A program made the position numbers and the translations under genes. Shown here piece by piece: positions 11,951-22,390 of a stretch of DNA of 64,000 nucleotides. Under the pieces are notes generated by a model. It worked only from the letters and a program-made list of their open reading frames with translations. It did not search any database and was not told the origin of the DNA. The DNA lies in the NCBI GenBank assembly GCA_946800325.1, contig OX326958.1, forward strand, positions 9,682,001 through 9,746,000, written 5' to 3'. Within the stretch, counting starts at the first letter, position 1. Each line of letters starts with the position of its first letter. The stretch is from Luzula sylvatica (taxonomy: Eukaryota > Streptophyta > Magnoliopsida > Poales > Juncaceae).

Positions 11951-14900
11951 AAACATAAAAGTATTATGTTGGAATGTCAGGGGCTTGAATGCATATAATA
12001 AAAGACTGCAAATAAAGGAGAATATTATAGCAAACAACCCTGATATTGTGTGCCTACAAGAATCAAAAATTCAAAACTATAATTCACAGTTAAATAAAGA
12101 AATCATGGGAGGTATCATCAAAGAATTTGAAACACTAGATGCAGATGGTACTGCAGGAGGTATTATAATAGCTTGGAACCCTAATTATTTTGCAATAAAT
12201 AAAGTAGAGAAGGGCACCTATGTGTTATCTGTAGAGTTGCTGTGCAGATGGGACAATTCAATTGTACTTGTCTCAGGGGTATATGGACCACATAGTAATT
12301 CTGAGAGAGAGGAATTTATGAAGGAACTAGATACAGTGGGCATTAATTGTACCTCTCCTTGGATCATATTAGGAGATTTTAATATGGTGGCTAGCTTGCA
12401 TGAAAGAGAAAATAGTGAGAATAGACACTGGACTGAAATAAATAGGTTTAATACCTTCATTAATGATCATAACCTGATAAATCTTCCTCTAATTGGGAGA
12501 AAATTCACATGGACAAGTGTGGTAGCCAAAGCTAGACTTGACAGATTTTTATTTAATATGTCATGGTCTACAAAATTTCCAAATTCAACACAAACTGCTT
12601 TATCAAATACCAGTTCGGACCACTGTCCTCTGCTCCTTAAAGCAAACACAACTTTTCCCATATTTCAAGGGTTCAGATATGACAACACTTGGCTTAAAGA
12701 TGAAGAGGCCAATAAAATCATTTCGGATCATTTAAAAGCCAATAAAGCTAGATCTTTTAAGGAGATGTTTAAGAAGCTAGAGGCATTAGGTATTAAACTT
12801 AAGAGATGGGAAAACAATAAAAGGAGAAACAATAAAATGCAATTGGAAAATTGCAAACTATTACTATTCTGGATGGATAAAAAGCAAGAAGAAAGAGACT
12901 TAAGTTTGATGGAAAAATGGCTTAAAAACATTGTTAAGGAAAGATTCAATGATATTACCCAATTTCGAGATGAATATTGGAGGCAGAGAGCTAAGCATAG
13001 GTGGGTTAAAGAGGGAGATTGTAATACTAGATTTTTTCACAGGTATGCTAGTGTCAAAAAGAGTAAATTAATGATCCCACAATTAATGGACAATGAATCA
13101 ATAATTCAGACAGACCACAATGCCAAAGCATCAATCTTATTTAAATTCTATATGGGCCTGATAGGCACTGAACCAATGAAAGATCAATCTAGAGCTGTAC
13201 TTAATGCTGACAATGTATTTGTTAACCAAAAAATAAATTTGGAAAAGTTGGAAGAACCAATCAGGCAAGAGGAAATTAATGATGTCATTAAATACTGGAA
13301 GAAGGAGAAGTCACCAGGACCTGATGGGTTTAATGGTGAATTTTTTAAAAAATATTGGGACTTGTTAAAAGATGAAATTTTCTATCTTATATCAAACCAA
13401 AACCCTAGTTCTGGCTTAGGGGGCTTTGAAATATCCTATATAGCTCTAATACCTAAAAAGGACTTAGCTCAGTCCCCAAAAGATTTTAGACCTATCAGTT
13501 TGATAAGCGGGATTCAAAAGATAATTTCTAAAATTCTTGCAAATAGATTAAAAGAAGTAATCCATGATCTCATCCTCCCAAATCAACTGGGATTCATTAA
13601 GAATAGACAGATTGCTGAATGTTATATCTATGCAAGGGAGACAATTCACAGAGCTCAATCAAACAATTGTCCAGTCCTACTGTTTAAAGCAGATATTCAA
13701 AAAGCCTTTGATACTTTGTCATGGGACTTTCTGGAAGATGTAATGAGAGCTAGAGGATTTGGGTCAAATTGGAACAGATGGATAAAGGAATGGGTCTTGA
13801 AAGGAGCTGCCAGGGTATTATTAAATGGGTCCCCAGGAAAATGTGTTCACCTTAGGAGAGGTGTTAGACAAGGGGACCCACTATCCCCTCATTTATTCAT
13901 TTTGGCCATTGATACATTGGCACGGATAATAGAGACACTAGGGGATAGGAATTTTATAGAGAGACCCATGAGTGAAACCAAACTAGCAATCTTATATGCT
14001 GATGACACTTTGTTTATGATGAAGCCAGAAGTATTACAAGCAAAAAGAATCAAATTTGTTTTGAACTCTTTTGGCAACTCATCTGGATTGAGAATTAATT
14101 TTGATAAATCTGAATTTACTATAATCCCAGAAATTATGCAAGATCAGATAATATTAATTAAGACGGAATTGGGATGCAATTTCAGGTCTCTCCCCTTTGA
14201 CTATTTAGGATATTCACTCAGTGAAAAGAAGCCGGAAAGAATTGAAATAAGGAAAGTGATTGAAAAGATGGGGAAAAAATTAGAAGGATGGAAAGGAGCA
14301 CTTCTGAACATGGGGGGAAGATTAGTACTTGTAAATTCAGTATTATCTGCATTACCAGTGTATTATTTTATGGTGATGAAATTTCCCAAATGGGCCTTGA
14401 AAGAGATGGATACAATTAGGAGAAATTTCTTGTGGAAAGGTAATGAAAATAAAGGATATAATTTGGTAAATTGGAAGCAGGTGTGCAGGCCTAAACATGC
14501 TGGAGGTATGGGAGTATTAGACTTGGAATGCTTTAATAAGGCATTATTAATGAAATGGCTATGGCAATATTATACTAAAACTCAGGGGCTTCCATGGAAT
14601 ATATTGGTTTCTAACCTAGGGGATGAGATGATAGATGGTAAGAGAGATCATCAAGACTCCTACTTTTGGAATGATATAAAGAATTTTTTATGTTTTTTTT
14701 GGAGAAGTGTAACATTTGAACTGGGTAATGGGGCTAATACCAGTTTTTGGTACAACAATTGGGGGCATGGATTATTATATGAGAAATTACCTAATTTATT
14801 CACCTTCTCAATTAAGCAATGTGGCACCTATAACCAGTATAATAACCTTCAAGATATCAAATTGGCTTTTCATGATGATTTATCTATAAAAGCCAAAGAA

Positions 14901-15509
14901 GAATTGATGCTGCTAAAAGGATACATGCAAGATGTGGCTCTAAATGAAAGCAGTGACCTAATTAAATGGAACTGGAATAATTCCAGAATTTTCACCACAA
15001 AAAATGCTTATGAGATGATAAGATTGGGGGTATTATCTAATTCAGAGTTAGGATCAATCTGGGATATCGATATACCAGGAAAAATGAAGGTTTTTTGGTG
15101 GATAGCAAGGCAAAAGAAAATACTCACACAGGATAACTTAATAAAGAGAGGGATGGTGCTGATTAATAGATGTTACCTGTGTTGTAGGGCTGCGGAATCT
15201 GTGGAGCATCTTACCGATGAGTGCTGCTTCGTAGATCTTCATTGGCAAGCTGTATGTGATGAATTTCCCTCGATTGAAAATTTGCATAGATCCGTGACTG
15301 AGATGACCAATCAATTAACCTCGAGGAAAAAAAACCCCAAATCCAAACAGCTTTTTGCGGTTTTCTTCTATGTGATTTGGAGAGAGAGATGTAGAAGAGC
15401 TTTTTCTAGCTCTAAGAAAGAGGGAGCCCAGCTGATCGGAGAGATTATGACAGATTGGAGGCGAGTCGTAAAAGCTCTGGAGAGGAAGATAGAAGAAGAA
15501 AGGATGTAG
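11940..15509 (+). CDS. LINE ORF2, endonuclease-reverse transcriptase
   Basis: Polyprotein of 1189 aa that nicks the target DNA and primes reverse transcription on it. The N-terminal APE-type endonuclease shows LCWNVRGLN (about 9-17), LQESK, ILGDFNMV (about 141-148) and SSDHCPLLL (about 226). The reverse transcriptase follows: KSPGPDGFNGEFF, FRPISLISG, KADIQKAFDTLSW, RRGVRQGDPLSPHLF and the catalytic YADD (about 686-689). The C-terminal zf-RVT domain has CYLCC and EHLTDECC (about 1078-1100). The ATG overlaps the end of ORF1 (AATGAAGAGTAA), which suggests reinitiation or coupled translation. All key motifs are intact. Confidence 0.95.
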   Translation: MKSKNIKVLCWNVRGLNAYNKRLQIKENIIANNPDIVCLQESKIQNYNSQLNKEIMGGIIKEFETLDADGTAGGIIIAWNPNYFAINKVEKGTYVLSVELLCRWDNSIVLVSGVYGPHSNSEREEFMKELDTVGINCTSPWIILGDFNMVASLHERENSENRHWTEINRFNTFINDHNLINLPLIGRKFTWTSVVAKARLDRFLFNMSWSTKFPNSTQTALSNTSSDHCPLLLKANTTFPIFQGFRYDNTWLKDEEANKIISDHLKANKARSFKEMFKKLEALGIKLKRWENNKRRNNKMQLENCKLLLFWMDKKQEERDLSLMEKWLKNIVKERFNDITQFRDEYWRQRAKHRWVKEGDCNTRFFHRYASVKKSKLMIPQLMDNESIIQTDHNAKASILFKFYMGLIGTEPMKDQSRAVLNADNVFVNQKINLEKLEEPIRQEEINDVIKYWKKEKSPGPDGFNGEFFKKYWDLLKDEIFYLISNQNPSSGLGGFEISYIALIPKKDLAQSPKDFRPISLISGIQKIISKILANRLKEVIHDLILPNQLGFIKNRQIAECYIYARETIHRAQSNNCPVLLFKADIQKAFDTLSWDFLEDVMRARGFGSNWNRWIKEWVLKGAARVLLNGSPGKCVHLRRGVRQGDPLSPHLFILAIDTLARIIETLGDRNFIERPMSETKLAILYADDTLFMMKPEVLQAKRIKFVLNSFGNSSGLRINFDKSEFTIIPEIMQDQIILIKTELGCNFRSLPFDYLGYSLSEKKPERIEIRKVIEKMGKKLEGWKGALLNMGGRLVLVNSVLSALPVYYFMVMKFPKWALKEMDTIRRNFLWKGNENKGYNLVNWKQVCRPKHAGGMGVLDLECFNKALLMKWLWQYYTKTQGLPWNILVSNLGDEMIDGKRDHQDSYFWNDIKNFLCFFWRSVTFELGNGANTSFWYNNWGHGLLYEKLPNLFTFSIKQCGTYNQYNNLQDIKLAFHDDLSIKAKEELMLLKGYMQDVALNESSDLIKWNWNNSRIFTTKNAYEMIRLGVLSNSELGSIWDIDIPGKMKVFWWIARQKKILTQDNLIKRGMVLINRCYLCCRAAESVEHLTDECCFVDLHWQAVCDEFPSIENLHRSVTEMTNQLTSRKKNPKSKQLFAVFFYVIWRERCRRAFSSSKKEGAQLIGEIMTDWRRVVKALERKIEEERM

Positions 15510-15866
15510 GCGTGAGAAACGAAGAGTAAGTAAAGCTGTAAGATGTGAGAGAGAAGAGTTTCAAGTGGATCGATGTACTTGCACATGGAAAAAGTGCATG
15601 CTTTTAATCTCTGTCTGGACGCGGTGTTGAAAAGAAGGAGGCAGAGTATTATTCTTGGGCTTTGAGTTTGGGCCTGGGAATAAAGGAAGAAAATTGCTTC
15701 TTAAATAATGTGTAGTTAGTTATTTTGATTTACACTTGCTTTGATAGATAATACGAGAAGTTTAGAGATATATAAAAATGTAACAAACTCAATTTTATTA
15801 TTTTATTATTATTCAAGTGAAGGGCATTGAACCTTTCTTGAATTTCCTCTAAAAAAAATAAAAGAG

Positions 15867-16522
15867 AATCTTATTTTGTAGTAGTTGTGCATATTAAATC
15901 TTATTTGTGATAATTATTCTTAATTGTGGTAATTTTGCAAGCTAAATTAATTTAATTAATATTTTATTATTTTAAATATTGAAATATTATAATGTCATTT
16001 GTATGAGATATGCAAATATATCAAGGATTGATTTTACAATACTATTCACCCTACAACTAATTAAAAGTAATTGCATTGTTTAATTATCAATCAAATCCAT
16101 GTATTTTGCAACAAGAATCAAACAATGAATTTTGATATACATGATTTTAAAATCCATCTAATCAAACAACTAACATATATTCTCAAATACATGTATAGTC
16201 AAGTACATGTATTTGATCTATCCATGTATTCCAATATCCCTCAAATCAAACATGTACAATCAAAATTAGACAATACGATTAACATTGAAAAAAAACTTTA
16301 GATTGTCATGTATCATATTCATATTGATGAGTACATATTCGTGGAGAAGAGAAAAAAAAAAGAGGAAACAACAATTTCAACCAAACCATTATAGTCACTT
16401 AATTGCAAGTAGCTTCCTATCATTAAATGCAAACAAGAAACCATGTATATGCATAAGATTATTATTATTGTACACAATCTGAGACCAATCTATTTCCAAT
16501 ATTACTAATACAACAAAGAAAA
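15867..16522. other. Right arm of TIR element, then 3' flank of copy 3
   Basis: 15867-16254 is the AT-rich right arm of the TIR element, with several ACATGTATTTGAT-like repeats. 16255-16522 matches 4541-4824, the 3' flank of copy 2. No gene is seen. Confidence 0.6.
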
Positions 16523-17461
16523 CTAAACATCTTCATCTAGAGCTATCTCATGAGTTGATACCACGGAATACAAAACTTTACCAATATTTTCTTCTTCGTA
16601 AGTATGATTGCATTCATAATAAAGAATCGTGATTGCCCAAATGGTGTATAAAGCCAACCCTTCTTTAAAAATCACAAAAATAACTCCTGAACTAATGGTA
16701 GAAATCATAGTATGAGGAACGAACATCAAAATAATATTACCAAAGCCATATGCCATTCTCGAAAGGGCGGTCGAAACAAGAACAAGAGCAAGTATTTGCA
16801 TTTTCCTCCCTTTCAGAAGCTTCGTTGCATGTGAAATTGCGGTAAGACCGTATTTATCGGTTTCTAAGACCGATATCGCGATGCCTGTAGACCAAATTAT
16901 TGACAAATAGAGAAGAATAAAAGTGGCACAAAAAGCGACCGTATAGATGATTTTAGAGCTTGTTGGGAAATATATAGCAAAACAAAAGTTAATTGCGCCA
17001 AAAGGGACCCAATAGAATGTGTCAAATAACACGATAATTGATCGGGTAATTAAGGGGCCCTTAATATTAGTCTTAAACTTCCTAAAGACTTTCTTTAAGG
17101 TTAAGATCTCTCCTAAATATATCGAGGAGGACGAGTAATAGGCGAGGCTATAGATAATGAAAGATAATACAAATAGAAAGAAGAATTTTACGATCTGCAG
17201 AATTAAGAGCTGTGTGGTATCCTTTGTTATGGTTATAGCAAGGTTCGTGTATTCGGGACTTTTTGGATCGATGGTTGAGAGATTTTTTGATATTTCCATG
17301 ATTTCAGAATTGACATGTTGCGTTAATAGGTAGTTCGAAACAAAGAGAAAAGCACGAGATATTGCGGAGATGAGAAAGAGTTGCGTAAAGAGTTTAGGGT
17401 TTTTTGAAGGGAGGATTAGAGCTTCGAGTAGAAACTTGAAGATCGAGGAGGATTTGGCCAT
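16523..17461 (-). CDS. Six-pass membrane protein family, copy 3
   Basis: 312 aa, nearly identical to copy 2; differences are scattered, mainly in the loop after span 1 and in span 5. Residues: MAKSSSIFKFLLEAL (1-15), LPSKNPKLF, spans near 24-46, 85-108, 141-163, 171-197, 221-247 and 255-282, LLKGRKMQI (215-223) between spans 4 and 5, and an acidic tail ending LDEDV. Flanks on both sides match those of copy 2, so the two arose by a tandem duplication of about 4.34 kb; the second unit later took the 7.4-kb insertion downstream of the gene. Function unknown. No lesion is seen. Confidence 0.85.
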   Translation of the reverse strand: MAKSSSIFKFLLEALILPSKNPKLFTQLFLISAISRAFLFVSNYLLTQHVNSEIMEISKNLSTIDPKSPEYTNLAITITKDTTQLLILQIVKFFFLFVLSFIIYSLAYYSSSSIYLGEILTLKKVFRKFKTNIKGPLITRSIIVLFDTFYWVPFGAINFCFAIYFPTSSKIIYTVAFCATFILLYLSIIWSTGIAISVLETDKYGLTAISHATKLLKGRKMQILALVLVSTALSRMAYGFGNIILMFVPHTMISTISSGVIFVIFKEGLALYTIWAITILYYECNHTYEEENIGKVLYSVVSTHEIALDEDV

Positions 17462-17511
17462 GGTGATTCGTGAGTAAGAAACTATGGTATTGGGATGCTT
17501 GTTGTTTATGA

Positions 17512-17522
17512 CTATATATATT
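17512..17522 (-). promoter_or_regulatory. TATA box of membrane-protein copy 3
   Basis: The minus strand reads AATATATATAGT about 50-60 bp upstream of the ATG, in the same context as in copy 2. Confidence 0.5.
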
Positions 17523-18616
17523 CAGATGAATATATGATTAATTAAAGCATTGAAAAGTCTCCATTTTAGACTAAGTCACACACCACTACAATTTTAAATC
17601 ACTAAAAAAAAAAATTCCCTAACTATTTTAGATATTTTAAAAAAATTCTCTATTTTTTTGGAAACTCCAAAAAAATTTCTTTACTAAACTTTTATTTTCA
17701 GTATTAACATAAAAGATGTACATTTACTTAACATTAGTAACATATATTTATAATAAAAATTATTTGTTGACAATATTAACATAAAAGATGGTATATTAAT
17801 GATGTCTCGCAGGGGGCTGAGGTTCTTCATGGTGATGGTTTAATCAAATGCACGAAGTGAGTAGATTCAGAAATCAAATAAATTTAATTGGTTAGTTAGT
17901 ACAATGATTTATTTAATTATCATGTCCTTTACAATATTAATAGCATATTTGTTTATAATATTAATTTTACTTATATTTTTTAATCCGAAATTCTATCGTG
18001 GATGCATATTATCTTTTCAGTGTTGTATTTAATTTGTTACTATACATTTTTAAGAATTTACTATTTTTATTTAAATTTATAGTATTTATTTTAATTGATA
18101 ATAAATTCTTCTTTAATATAATTGTATTAGTTTTTTATTATTCTTGTTTAGCATGGGAAATTTTGGGAGATCAATAGTATAAGTATTTATTTATTTAAAT
18201 CTAGAAGGCGAAATGGTAGGAAAGAATATAATTTTTCATAAAATTAACAAGTTATATCTTTTAATATGGACCATACGACAATAATACGATACGGGATACG
18301 TTCGTGTATAATTCGGATAATGCGTTTTTCCATACAGCAAAAAATTCGGACCTAAAAAACGTGAACGGGTAATATTCGTATTCGTATAGGTTCGTGTATA
18401 ATACGATTTTTATTAAAAATTCGGTTCAAAAAATTCGGCAAAATATAATACCGCGAAATTCGTGTATTTTTCAAAATTCGTATAATTCGTGTATTATTCG
18501 CGAACTATTCGCGAATTGACTAAATTAGATCATGATATGACTCATGTAACTTAGAAATTGCAATACACAGAAACAATTAAAAATTCGCAATTTGAAAAAT
18601 TCGGCAAAAATTCGGT
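17523..18616. other. Upstream flank of copy 3 and TTCGTGTAT-rich insert
   Basis: About 17600-18200 repeats the upstream block of copy 2 (about 6250-6900). From about 18270 to 18610 the sequence is rich in TTCGTGTAT/ATTCGCG words and joins abruptly to copy 4 inside its coding part, so it looks like inserted foreign DNA. Its ends could not be defined. There is no gene. Confidence 0.5.
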
Positions 18617-18778
18617 GATTTCAGAAGTGGGATGTTGCGTTAATAGGTGGTTCAAAAGAAAGAGAGAAACACGAGAAATTGCGGAGATGAGAAAGAGTTG
18701 CGTAAAGAGTTTAGGGTTCTTTGATGGAAGGATTAGAGCTTCGAGTAGAAATTTGAAGATCGAGGAGGATTTGGCCAT
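18617..18778 (-). pseudogene. Six-pass membrane protein family, copy 4 (N-terminal fragment)
   Basis: Only the first 54 or so codons remain: MAKSSSIFKFLLEAL, LPSKNPKLF, LFLISAISRVSLFLLNHLL, QHPTSEITE. The reading frame then runs into unrelated TTCG-rich sequence (EFLPNFSNCEF) and stops at 18551. The closest relative is copy 8, which has the same QHPTSEITE loop. All spans after the first are missing. Confidence 0.8.
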
Positions 18779-19147
18779 GGTGATTCGTGACTAAGAAATT
18801 ATGGTATCGGAATGCTTGTTGTTAATGATATTATATATTCCGATATGTTTAACTTTCGCGACCTTGAGCCGCCCCTGGATACGTTGTTATATATGATTAA
18901 ATCATTGAAAATATCAAATTACACGCCAAAGACTTTGAATAAGTTTCCATTTTGGACTGAAGTCGCAGTAATAACATTTTTAATCACGACTCTCAAAAAG
19001 AAGAAGAAGGAAAATATAAAATTAGGAAACTAATGACATTCCAAGCTTACTCTCAACTAATCCGATAGTATACTAATGAGAAAATTACAAATTAAACCTT
19101 CAATTTTTAAAAAATGTATAAATTGGTCTCTCCTAAACCTTCAATTT

Positions 19148-20765
19148 GAATCAGGTATATTCAGGTAGGGAATGCTGTGGCGGTACCAGTGGGGCGTGCA
19201 TTGGGAGTCGCACTTGGTCGAGCCGCAAATAGAGTCAATTGTGAGGGTCCAGTGTTCACATTGCCAGAGAGATTTACCGACATGCTGCCAGTTCGTCCCG
19301 ATAATTCTGGCGAGGTCGAACAATAAGATCTTTAACAAAGCGTGTTATTGTACTGTATCGTTTTTATTGAACTATTTATTTGGTCAAAGACAATTTGAAC
19401 TTGTTTTTTTTTTTTTTTTTTTTTGAAAATAACAATTTGAACTTGTTGTATTCTTATTTGATTTGTAGAGGATATAAGTTAATTAACAAATGCATATTGA
19501 TCTATTATCATTGCAAATTCATAACTAGAAATTCATAAACTGGAAACATACCAAATTTGCTTAACACACCATAATTTAATGCTTTAACTATAAATCATAT
19601 CATATTTTTTTATAGTGAATATGTAACAAATTATGTCTTTAACAATTGCTTGTAGATAAATGGAGGTCTGTAAACTCTACAACTAATTATAATTATTAAT
19701 TACTAAACTTTTTAGGAGAACTTGAGTAACATTAACAAAATTTAACAATTATATCTAATTCTATTTTACGAGACTAACTAATTTTTTTTTATCAAATTCT
19801 AATTAATGTATAAGTAGTCTTTCTATTGATTTACAAATACAATTTATTCGCTATGTATTAATTAGTTATAAGAAAAAAATACATAAATAAATTTTGCATG
19901 ATGCTATAAGAAAAGAGAGAAAAGCAAATCAGTGGGCAAAAATACATTAAAAGAACACATTTTTAATTACAAATTCTATGGGCAAATCCAATTCATTAAA
20001 TAATACTATAATTTAGAATTATGATAATATTTAGGCTAAATATATATTCTAGATAGTTTATATCTATTTAATTGTTCAAATCCAGATATGCTAAATGAAA
20101 AATGAACATACCAATCGTTTTTAATTGACCAATAAACAAGACCTTATGAAATTTGTTTTTAATACTTTTTACGATAATATTAGTAAAATATTATATATAA
20201 TAGTTTTTTATATACTTTGTTAAAATAATAATAGTTTTTTTTTTTTAATAGATAGTTTAACATAGTCCATGATGTAATTGAGATATAATACAAAAAACTA
20301 AGAAAGTTTTTTAATCAGTGCATATATTTTATTGAAGTGTAAAATGTAACTGTCGGTAATTACATACTACACGCATGAAATTACAATGACAATTTGTTTT
20401 CAATGGTAGCAAAAATAAATAACTCAAGGACAACTTATTTAAACAAAATAATTGTGCAAACAATATTCAATTTTATGGGTTATGGTTTAACCAAAATGGA
20501 TAAAATCAATCCAAATCAATTCAGCAAGTTGCTTGACTTTTAAAAATAAAAAACAAGGAACAATTAATAGATGGAGAAGTGGATTCGAAACTTCCATTTT
20601 TATTTTTATTTTTTATGTTGATATAGTTATGAAACAATTCATACAACCATCCATATTATACGTATTTTTAATTAAGTGAATCAAAAGTTTAACTAATTAT
20701 ACACAAATAGCCAACAACAAGGAGTAGGAAACATCGTCATCTAAACTATATCATGAGTCCACAAC
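19148..20765. repeat. Segmental duplication of methyltransferase 3' end and flank (partner 45120-46780)
   Basis: About 1.6 kb match the region from the last CMT exon onward (45120-46780), with scattered substitutions and small indels. A stretch of about 120 bp near 46600-46720 is absent here. The match starts 7 bp before the exon acceptor and continues into a membrane-protein gene in both places (copy 5 here, copy 10 there). The part after 19327 has no gene; it includes a T run at about 19408-19425. Confidence 0.9.
19155..19326 (+). pseudogene. Copied last exon of the CMT3-like gene
   Basis: 172 bp equal exon 21 of the methyltransferase (45127-45298), with the AG acceptor before it and the TAA kept. 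It encodes [17 protein letters not shown] and ends NSGEVEQ, including the conserved QVGNAV motif. One of the few changes turns L into P (DMLPVRPD). No other exon of the gene is present, so this cannot make a methyltransferase; it could at most be spliced onto something else. Confidence 0.9.
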
Positions 20766-21667
20766 TTGGAATACAAAGCCTTAGCACGAGCTTCTTCTTC
20801 GTAAGTTTGATTGCATTCATAATATAGAACCGTGACTGCCGAAATGTTGTATAAAACCAACACTTCTCCAAAAATCACAAAAATAATTCCTAAACTTATG
20901 GTAGAAATCATAGAACTAGGAGCGAACATTGAAACGATATAAAAGAAACCATATATCACGCTCGAAAGGACGACCGAAATAAGAATTAGGACAAATATTT
21001 GCATTTTTCTCCCTTTCAAAAGCTTCATTGCATGTGAAATTGCGGCAAAACCGTAGTTATCAGTTTCTATGACTGATATTGCCATGCTCATAGACCAAAT
21101 TACTGACAAATATAGAATAACAAACATGGCGAAAAAAATTGAAAGGACCGTATAGATGGTTTTATAGCTTGTTGAATATGTAACAATAAGAAAATAAATC
21201 GCGGCAAAAGTGACAAAATAAACTATGTTGAATAGCACAATAATAGATTGGGTAATTAAAGGGCCCTTAATATTAGTCTTAAGCTTTTTAAAGACTTCTT
21301 TTAAGGTTAAGATCTCTCCTAAATATATCGAGGAGAACGAGTAATAGGCGAGGATAAAGATAATGAAAGATATTACGAATAGAAAGGAAAAATTTACGAT
21401 TTGTAGAATTAAGAGCTCTTTGGCATCCTTTCTTAGGGTGTTAACGAGGTTCATGAATTCAGAATTTGTTGGATCCACGGTGGGGATCTCTTTCGATATT
21501 TCGATCATTTCAGAAGTGATATGATAGGTTAATAGGAAGTTAAAAAGATAGAGAAAAGAACGAGAAATTGCGGAGATGAGAAAGAGATGCGTAGAGAGTT
21601 TAGGGTTTTTTGAAGGGAGGATTAGAGCTTCGAGTAGAAACTTGAAGATCGAGGAGGATTTGGCCAT
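20741..21667 (-). CDS. Six-pass membrane protein family, copy 5
   Basis: 308 aa from the family start at 21667; the frame stays open 41 codons further upstream (to 21790), but paralogs all begin at MAKSSSIFKF. It is more diverged than copies 2 and 3: FSSIYLGEILTLKEVF, KGPLITQSIIVLFNIVY, VIETDNYGFAAISHAMKLL, GRKMQIFVL, GEVLVLYNISAVTVLYYE, tail WTHDIV. Six hydrophobic segments are kept. It is the intact partner of truncated copy 10 (46761), the two being on the two copies of the CMT-exon duplication. Function unknown. Confidence 0.82.
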   Translation of the reverse strand: MAKSSSIFKFLLEALILPSKNPKLSTHLFLISAISRSFLYLFNFLLTYHITSEMIEISKEIPTVDPTNSEFMNLVNTLRKDAKELLILQIVNFSFLFVISFIIFILAYYSFSSIYLGEILTLKEVFKKLKTNIKGPLITQSIIVLFNIVYFVTFAAIYFLIVTYSTSYKTIYTVLSIFFAMFVILYLSVIWSMSMAISVIETDNYGFAAISHAMKLLKGRKMQIFVLILISVVLSSVIYGFFYIVSMFAPSSMISTISLGIIFVIFGEVLVLYNISAVTVLYYECNQTYEEEARAKALYSKLWTHDIV

Positions 21668-22389
21668 GGTGATTCGTGAGTAAGAAATTATTGTATTGAA
21701 ATGCTCGTTGTTTATGACCAAGATACATTCAGAGGAGTTATATATGATTAAAACATTGAAAATATCAAAGTAGACGACCAAGACTTGCAAAACATTTGGA
21801 AAATATCCATGTTGGACTAAGTCACACCACTAAAATTTTGAATTTGGGTTTAAAAAGGAAAAAGAAAAGAAAAGATATAAGTATAATTGCGAAAAAGACA
21901 TGAAATCCATGGTTATGGATATCAGATTCGGATTCGGACTCGGTCGGCTTTGACGACTAGGGATTCGGACAAGACTCGGGCGAGTCAAAAAATAAAAAAT
22001 AAAAAATCGGGATTAGGAAAAAAAATGGGAAAAAATAGAATTCTTTTTTTTAGAAAATAAATAAACATTCGTAAATATAATACACACTAATTCAACTCAT
22101 AAAATCCAAAATACTACATTAAAAAGATACAATACACATTATTCAATTCATAAACATGAAAGTAATGATATAGTTGATGAAAATTAAAATTGATGGAAAT
22201 ATTCAAATCAAAATTGATGGAGCCACATATATTTATAAACATGAAAGATACAATACACATTATTCAATTCATAAACATGAAAGTAATGATATAGTTGATG
22301 AAAATTAAAATTGATGGAAATATTCAAATCAAAATTGATGGAGCCACATATATTTATAAACATGAAAGATACAATACACATTATTCAAT
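21668..22389. other. Intergenic upstream of copy 5
   Basis: No gene. Near 21920-22000 is a run of GATTCGGA/GGACTCGG words. A 121-bp tandem repeat at 22126-22390 is listed separately. Copy 5 keeps only a weak form of the TATA block (near 21740-21750). Confidence 0.5.
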
Positions 22390-22390
22390 T
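22126..22390. repeat. 121-bp tandem repeat, about 2.2 units
   Basis: GATACAATACACATTATTCA starts at 22126, 22247 and 22368, an exact spacing of 121 bp. The units are nearly identical, pointing to a recent duplication. The third unit is cut by the start of the 3.06-kb tandem duplication. Confidence 0.9.

Larger units (their letters stand above)
10304..15866 (+). mobile_element. L1-type LINE with both ORFs open
   Basis: ORF1 (zinc-knuckle protein) is followed, with an 11-bp overlap, by ORF2 (endonuclease and reverse transcriptase). A 3' UTR runs to an A-rich tail near 15850-15866. Neither ORF has a stop or frameshift, so this is the least decayed transposon in the window. The 5' end was not located; three repeats of GAGTGGAGGCGATTT-like sequence precede ORF1. 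No convincing target-site duplication was found. Confidence 0.9.
8882..16254. mobile_element. 7.4-kb TIR element (PIF/Harbinger-like) with nested LINE
   Basis: The left end GGGCATGTTTGATTCGAGG and the inverted right end CATGTTTGATTTGAGGGAT (reading from 16254 leftward) form imperfect terminal inverted repeats of about 25 bp. The undisturbed paralogous site at about 4540 shows that the whole block was inserted. TGTTTGATT-type ends with many internal copies suit plant PIF/Harbinger-like elements; the expected 3-bp target duplication is not clean. No transposase was found. Left arm about 8882-10250: C/T-rich leader-like sequence (9050-9370), then AT-rich sequence. Right arm about 15867-16254: AT-rich. 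The rest is the LINE. Confidence 0.65.

Noticed and set aside
19172..19426. 84-aa ORF over the copied CMT exon
   Set aside because: It is in the wrong frame; the true exon frame is 19155-19326 and matches CMT exon 21.
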